From assembly GCA_002499525.1 (NCBI GenBank), contig DAMC01000043.1:1-5616 (forward strand): a DNA stretch of 5,616 nt, in the 5' to 3' direction. Below the pieces are notes generated by a model. It made no database searches and was not told where the DNA came from. It saw nothing but the letters and a program-made list of their open reading frames with translations. The stretch is from Nitrosopumilales archaeon UBA218. GTDB lineage: Archaea > Thermoproteota > Nitrososphaeria > Nitrososphaerales > Nitrosopumilaceae. Both the position numbers and the translations under genes were made by a program. This document shows positions 4,672 to 5,616 of the stretch, piece by piece; position 1 is the first letter of the stretch; the number at the start of each line of letters is the position of its first letter.

Positions 4672-4680
4672 TTATTATTC
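4672..4680 (-). promoter_or_regulatory. TATA box of the zinc-ribbon gene
   Basis: Minus-strand GAATAATAA is centred about 26 nt before the GTG at 4650, supporting that non-ATG start as leaderless. Confidence 0.45.
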
Positions 4681-4693
4681 ATTACCAAATAAA

Positions 4694-4703
4694 GAATAAA
4701 TTG
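4694..4703 (+). promoter_or_regulatory. TATA box of the YggX-like gene
   Basis: GAATAAATTG is centred about 26 nt before the ATG at 4724. It lies only some 15 bp from the opposing TATA box, so two transcription complexes might compete for the divergent region. Confidence 0.45.
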
Positions 4704-4723
4704 ACTAGAAATTTATCAAAATT

Positions 4724-5005
4724 ATGGCAAAATCGTGCACAAAATGCAAGATGGAAATATCTGACTCTGAACAATTGGATGCTGTCGGCGGTACGTATCC
4801 ATGCTGTAACAAATGTTGGGAAGAATGGAAGTCTTACAGAATTATGGTAATGAATGAATTAAGACTGGACATGTCATTGCCGGATCATAGAAAACTACTC
4901 AAAAAGAACGAAAAAATCTTTGTCGGTGTTTTATCTCCACAAGGGGATGTGATTGACTATACCAATGAGGATAATCGCAAGCCAGACAAGCCAGAGCAGA
5001 CTTAG
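4724..5005 (+). CDS. Cys-rich protein resembling YggX-type Fe(II)-trafficking/oxidative-damage proteins
   Basis: The 93-residue product begins with C5-T-K-C8 and C27-C28-N-K-C31, giving four or five cysteines for a zinc or iron site. It continues with W32-E-E-W35, then V42-M-N-E-L-R-L48 and P53-D-H-R-K-L-L. That order (Cys-x-x-Cys-Trp-x-x-Trp, then I-N-E-x-R-L, then a D-P-E-x-R-x-x-L-like helix) recalls the bacterial YggX/Iron_traffic family and its CxxC-bearing relatives, which protect labile Fe-S clusters or move Fe(II). Bacterial YggX is about 90 residues with one conserved Cys, so the two-knuckle form is a variant. The last 25 residues (after I65-F-V-G) are an added strand and a polar Lys/Pro/Asp-rich tail. 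The family link is from remembered motifs and is moderate; a plain zinc-ribbon protein is the alternative. Its stop interlocks by 4 bp with the opposing gene. Confidence 0.6.
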   Translation: MAKSCTKCKMEISDSEQLDAVGGTYPCCNKCWEEWKSYRIMVMNELRLDMSLPDHRKLLKKNEKIFVGVLSPQGDVIDYTNEDNRKPDKPEQT

Positions 5006-5463
5006 AGCCCTAATTTTGCCTTGGCACTTTGAGGGATCATCAAAAACAACTGCCTTTTTTGTTGTTCACTCAGCCCAGAAATGATATTGTTCAGAGACTG
5101 GGCTATGTTCTCCTGATACGCTTGGTCAATTTTTAAGAAAACCTCTAAAATTCCGTCTAGATTGAACAGGATTAGTTTCTGGGGATTTCTTAATACCTCA
5201 AATATGTATGCTGATACCAACCCCACTCGTTTTTCTTCAGGCATTGTTGCCAAAATTTCTAACCATGTGAAAAAGAGTTTTGAAAAATTTGGAAACGGAA
5301 TTGTTGGCCCTGCCTCCAATGCATTATTGATTACTTCTAGGCGATCAGATTCTGATAATGTAAAAAATTCATCCATCCTCTTTCTCAAAATTGGTTTACG
5401 CAAAAAGTCCGGCAGATTTGCCAAATTCACAATTATATTTCCTGCAAAATTTTCAGTATTCAT
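5002..5463 (-). CDS. Conserved-looking helical protein of unknown function
   Basis: I do not recognise a family. The 153-residue product has no cysteine, no signal peptide and no membrane segment; it reads as helices broken by prolines, probably a soluble cytosolic protein. Three similar blocks recur, each opening with a hydrophobic residue and then Ser/Pro-Glu and a basic residue before a helix: L36-S-E-S-D-R41, M74-P-E-E-K-R79 and L131-S-E-Q-Q-K-R137. This suggests a repeat of a helical unit. The frame also opens at a TTG at 5472, but the ATG at 5463 is chosen because a TATA-like element is centred 25 nt upstream of it. It is divergent from purA and convergent with the YggX-like gene, whose stop it overlaps by 4 bp. 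Confidence 0.7.
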   Translation of the reverse strand: MNTENFAGNIIVNLANLPDFLRKPILRKRMDEFFTLSESDRLEVINNALEAGPTIPFPNFSKLFFTWLEILATMPEEKRVGLVSAYIFEVLRNPQKLILFNLDGILEVFLKIDQAYQENIAQSLNNIISGLSEQQKRQLFLMIPQSAKAKLGL

Positions 5464-5483
5464 AATAATCAACGAATCATTGG

Positions 5484-5494
5484 TATTAAAAATT
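5484..5494 (-). promoter_or_regulatory. TATA box of the helical-protein gene
   Basis: Minus-strand TTTTTAATACC is centred 25 nt before the ATG at 5463, which favours that start over the TTG at 5472. Confidence 0.45.
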
Positions 5495-5517
5495 TAGATC
5501 GCTTTTACATAACTTGG

Positions 5518-5529
5518 CTTAAATTAAAG
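5518..5529 (+). promoter_or_regulatory. TATA box of purA
   Basis: CTTAAATTAAAG is centred about 25 nt before the ATG at 5549. It also supports that ATG as the start of a leaderless purA message. Confidence 0.5.
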
Positions 5530-5548
5530 CTCAAAATTTTATCCATTG

Positions 5549-5616
5549 ATGCCTTCGACTGTTGTAGTTGGTGGATTTTTTGGAGATGAGGGAAAAGGCA
5601 AGATCATATCTTACTT
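5549..5616 (+). CDS. purA: Adenylosuccinate synthetase, N-terminal 22 codons only
   Basis: Only the first 22 complete codons are in the window. They contain V5-V-V-G-G followed by F-F and then G12-D-E-G-K-G-K18, the GTP-binding loop that marks PurA; the Asp in this loop is the expected catalytic residue that activates IMP. PurA joins IMP to aspartate using GTP, the first committed step towards AMP, in the cytosol. Most family members have GGQWGDEGKGK, so the F-F in place of Q-W is a small departure. The frame is open to the window edge. Family is clear from the loop, but completeness cannot be judged. Confidence 0.9.
   Translation, partial: MPSTVVVGGFFGDEGKGKIISY

Noticed and set aside
5162..5497. 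Plus-strand 111-codon frame opposite the helical protein
   Set aside because: No promoter spacing and a composition typical of antisense; the minus-strand frame has a better promoter and stop arrangement.
1..5616. Mobile elements, CRISPR arrays, toxin-antitoxin or defence islands
   Set aside because: No spaced direct repeats, transposase or integrase motifs, terminal inverted repeats or paired toxin-like genes were seen on either strand.

Overview
The window looks like a piece of chromosome from a marine-type ammonia-oxidising thaumarchaeon (Nitrosopumilus/Nitrosarchaeum-like). The evidence is AT-rich DNA, an exported plastocyanin-like copper protein, a tail-less archaeal histone, the archaeal/eukaryotic ribosomal protein eS17, a Cgi121 (KEOPS) domain, a THUMP/Tan1-like protein and a small winged-helix regulator. 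Most genes have a TATA-like box centred about 23-28 nt before the start codon, the layout of leaderless archaeal transcripts. The species is an inference; no rRNA is present.

Layout. Positions 1-378 (+) hold the 3' part of a cupredoxin gene. Its stop codon overlaps the 3' end of a tRNA-Cys(GCA) gene (377-448, -). Next comes a histone gene (485-703, -), divergent from a TatD-family metallohydrolase (807-1556, +). This is followed by eS17 with a long acidic tail (1587-1913, +) and, 24 nt later, a fusion of a MoaD/ThiS ubiquitin-like domain to a Cgi121 domain (1938-2708, +). A THUMP protein (2697-3218, -) converges on the fusion with a 12-bp overlap. A previously easy-to-miss 29-codon, extremely acidic gene (3299-3388, +) converges by 4 bp on a winged-helix regulator (3385-3672, -). 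Then come a seven-helix membrane protein (3768-4409, -), a small zinc-ribbon protein (4441-4650, -), a divergent YggX-like zinc-ribbon protein (4724-5005, +), a helical protein of unknown function (5002-5463, -) and the first 22 codons of adenylosuccinate synthetase (5549-5616, +).

How the genes relate. The central block is dominated by translation and tRNA modification: tRNA-Cys, eS17, Cgi121 (the KEOPS subunit that helps make t6A37 in tRNA) and a Tan1-like THUMP protein (tRNA cytidine acetylation). The most notable item is the MoaD-Cgi121 fusion. It places a ubiquitin-like fold ending in a glycine triplet directly in front of a KEOPS subunit, and the glycine codons also form a Shine-Dalgarno-like sequence. 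The right half is a mosaic of short, mostly singly transcribed genes of housekeeping or unknown function. I see no mobile element, CRISPR array, integrase or toxin system; no stretch over 300 bases lacks a gene.
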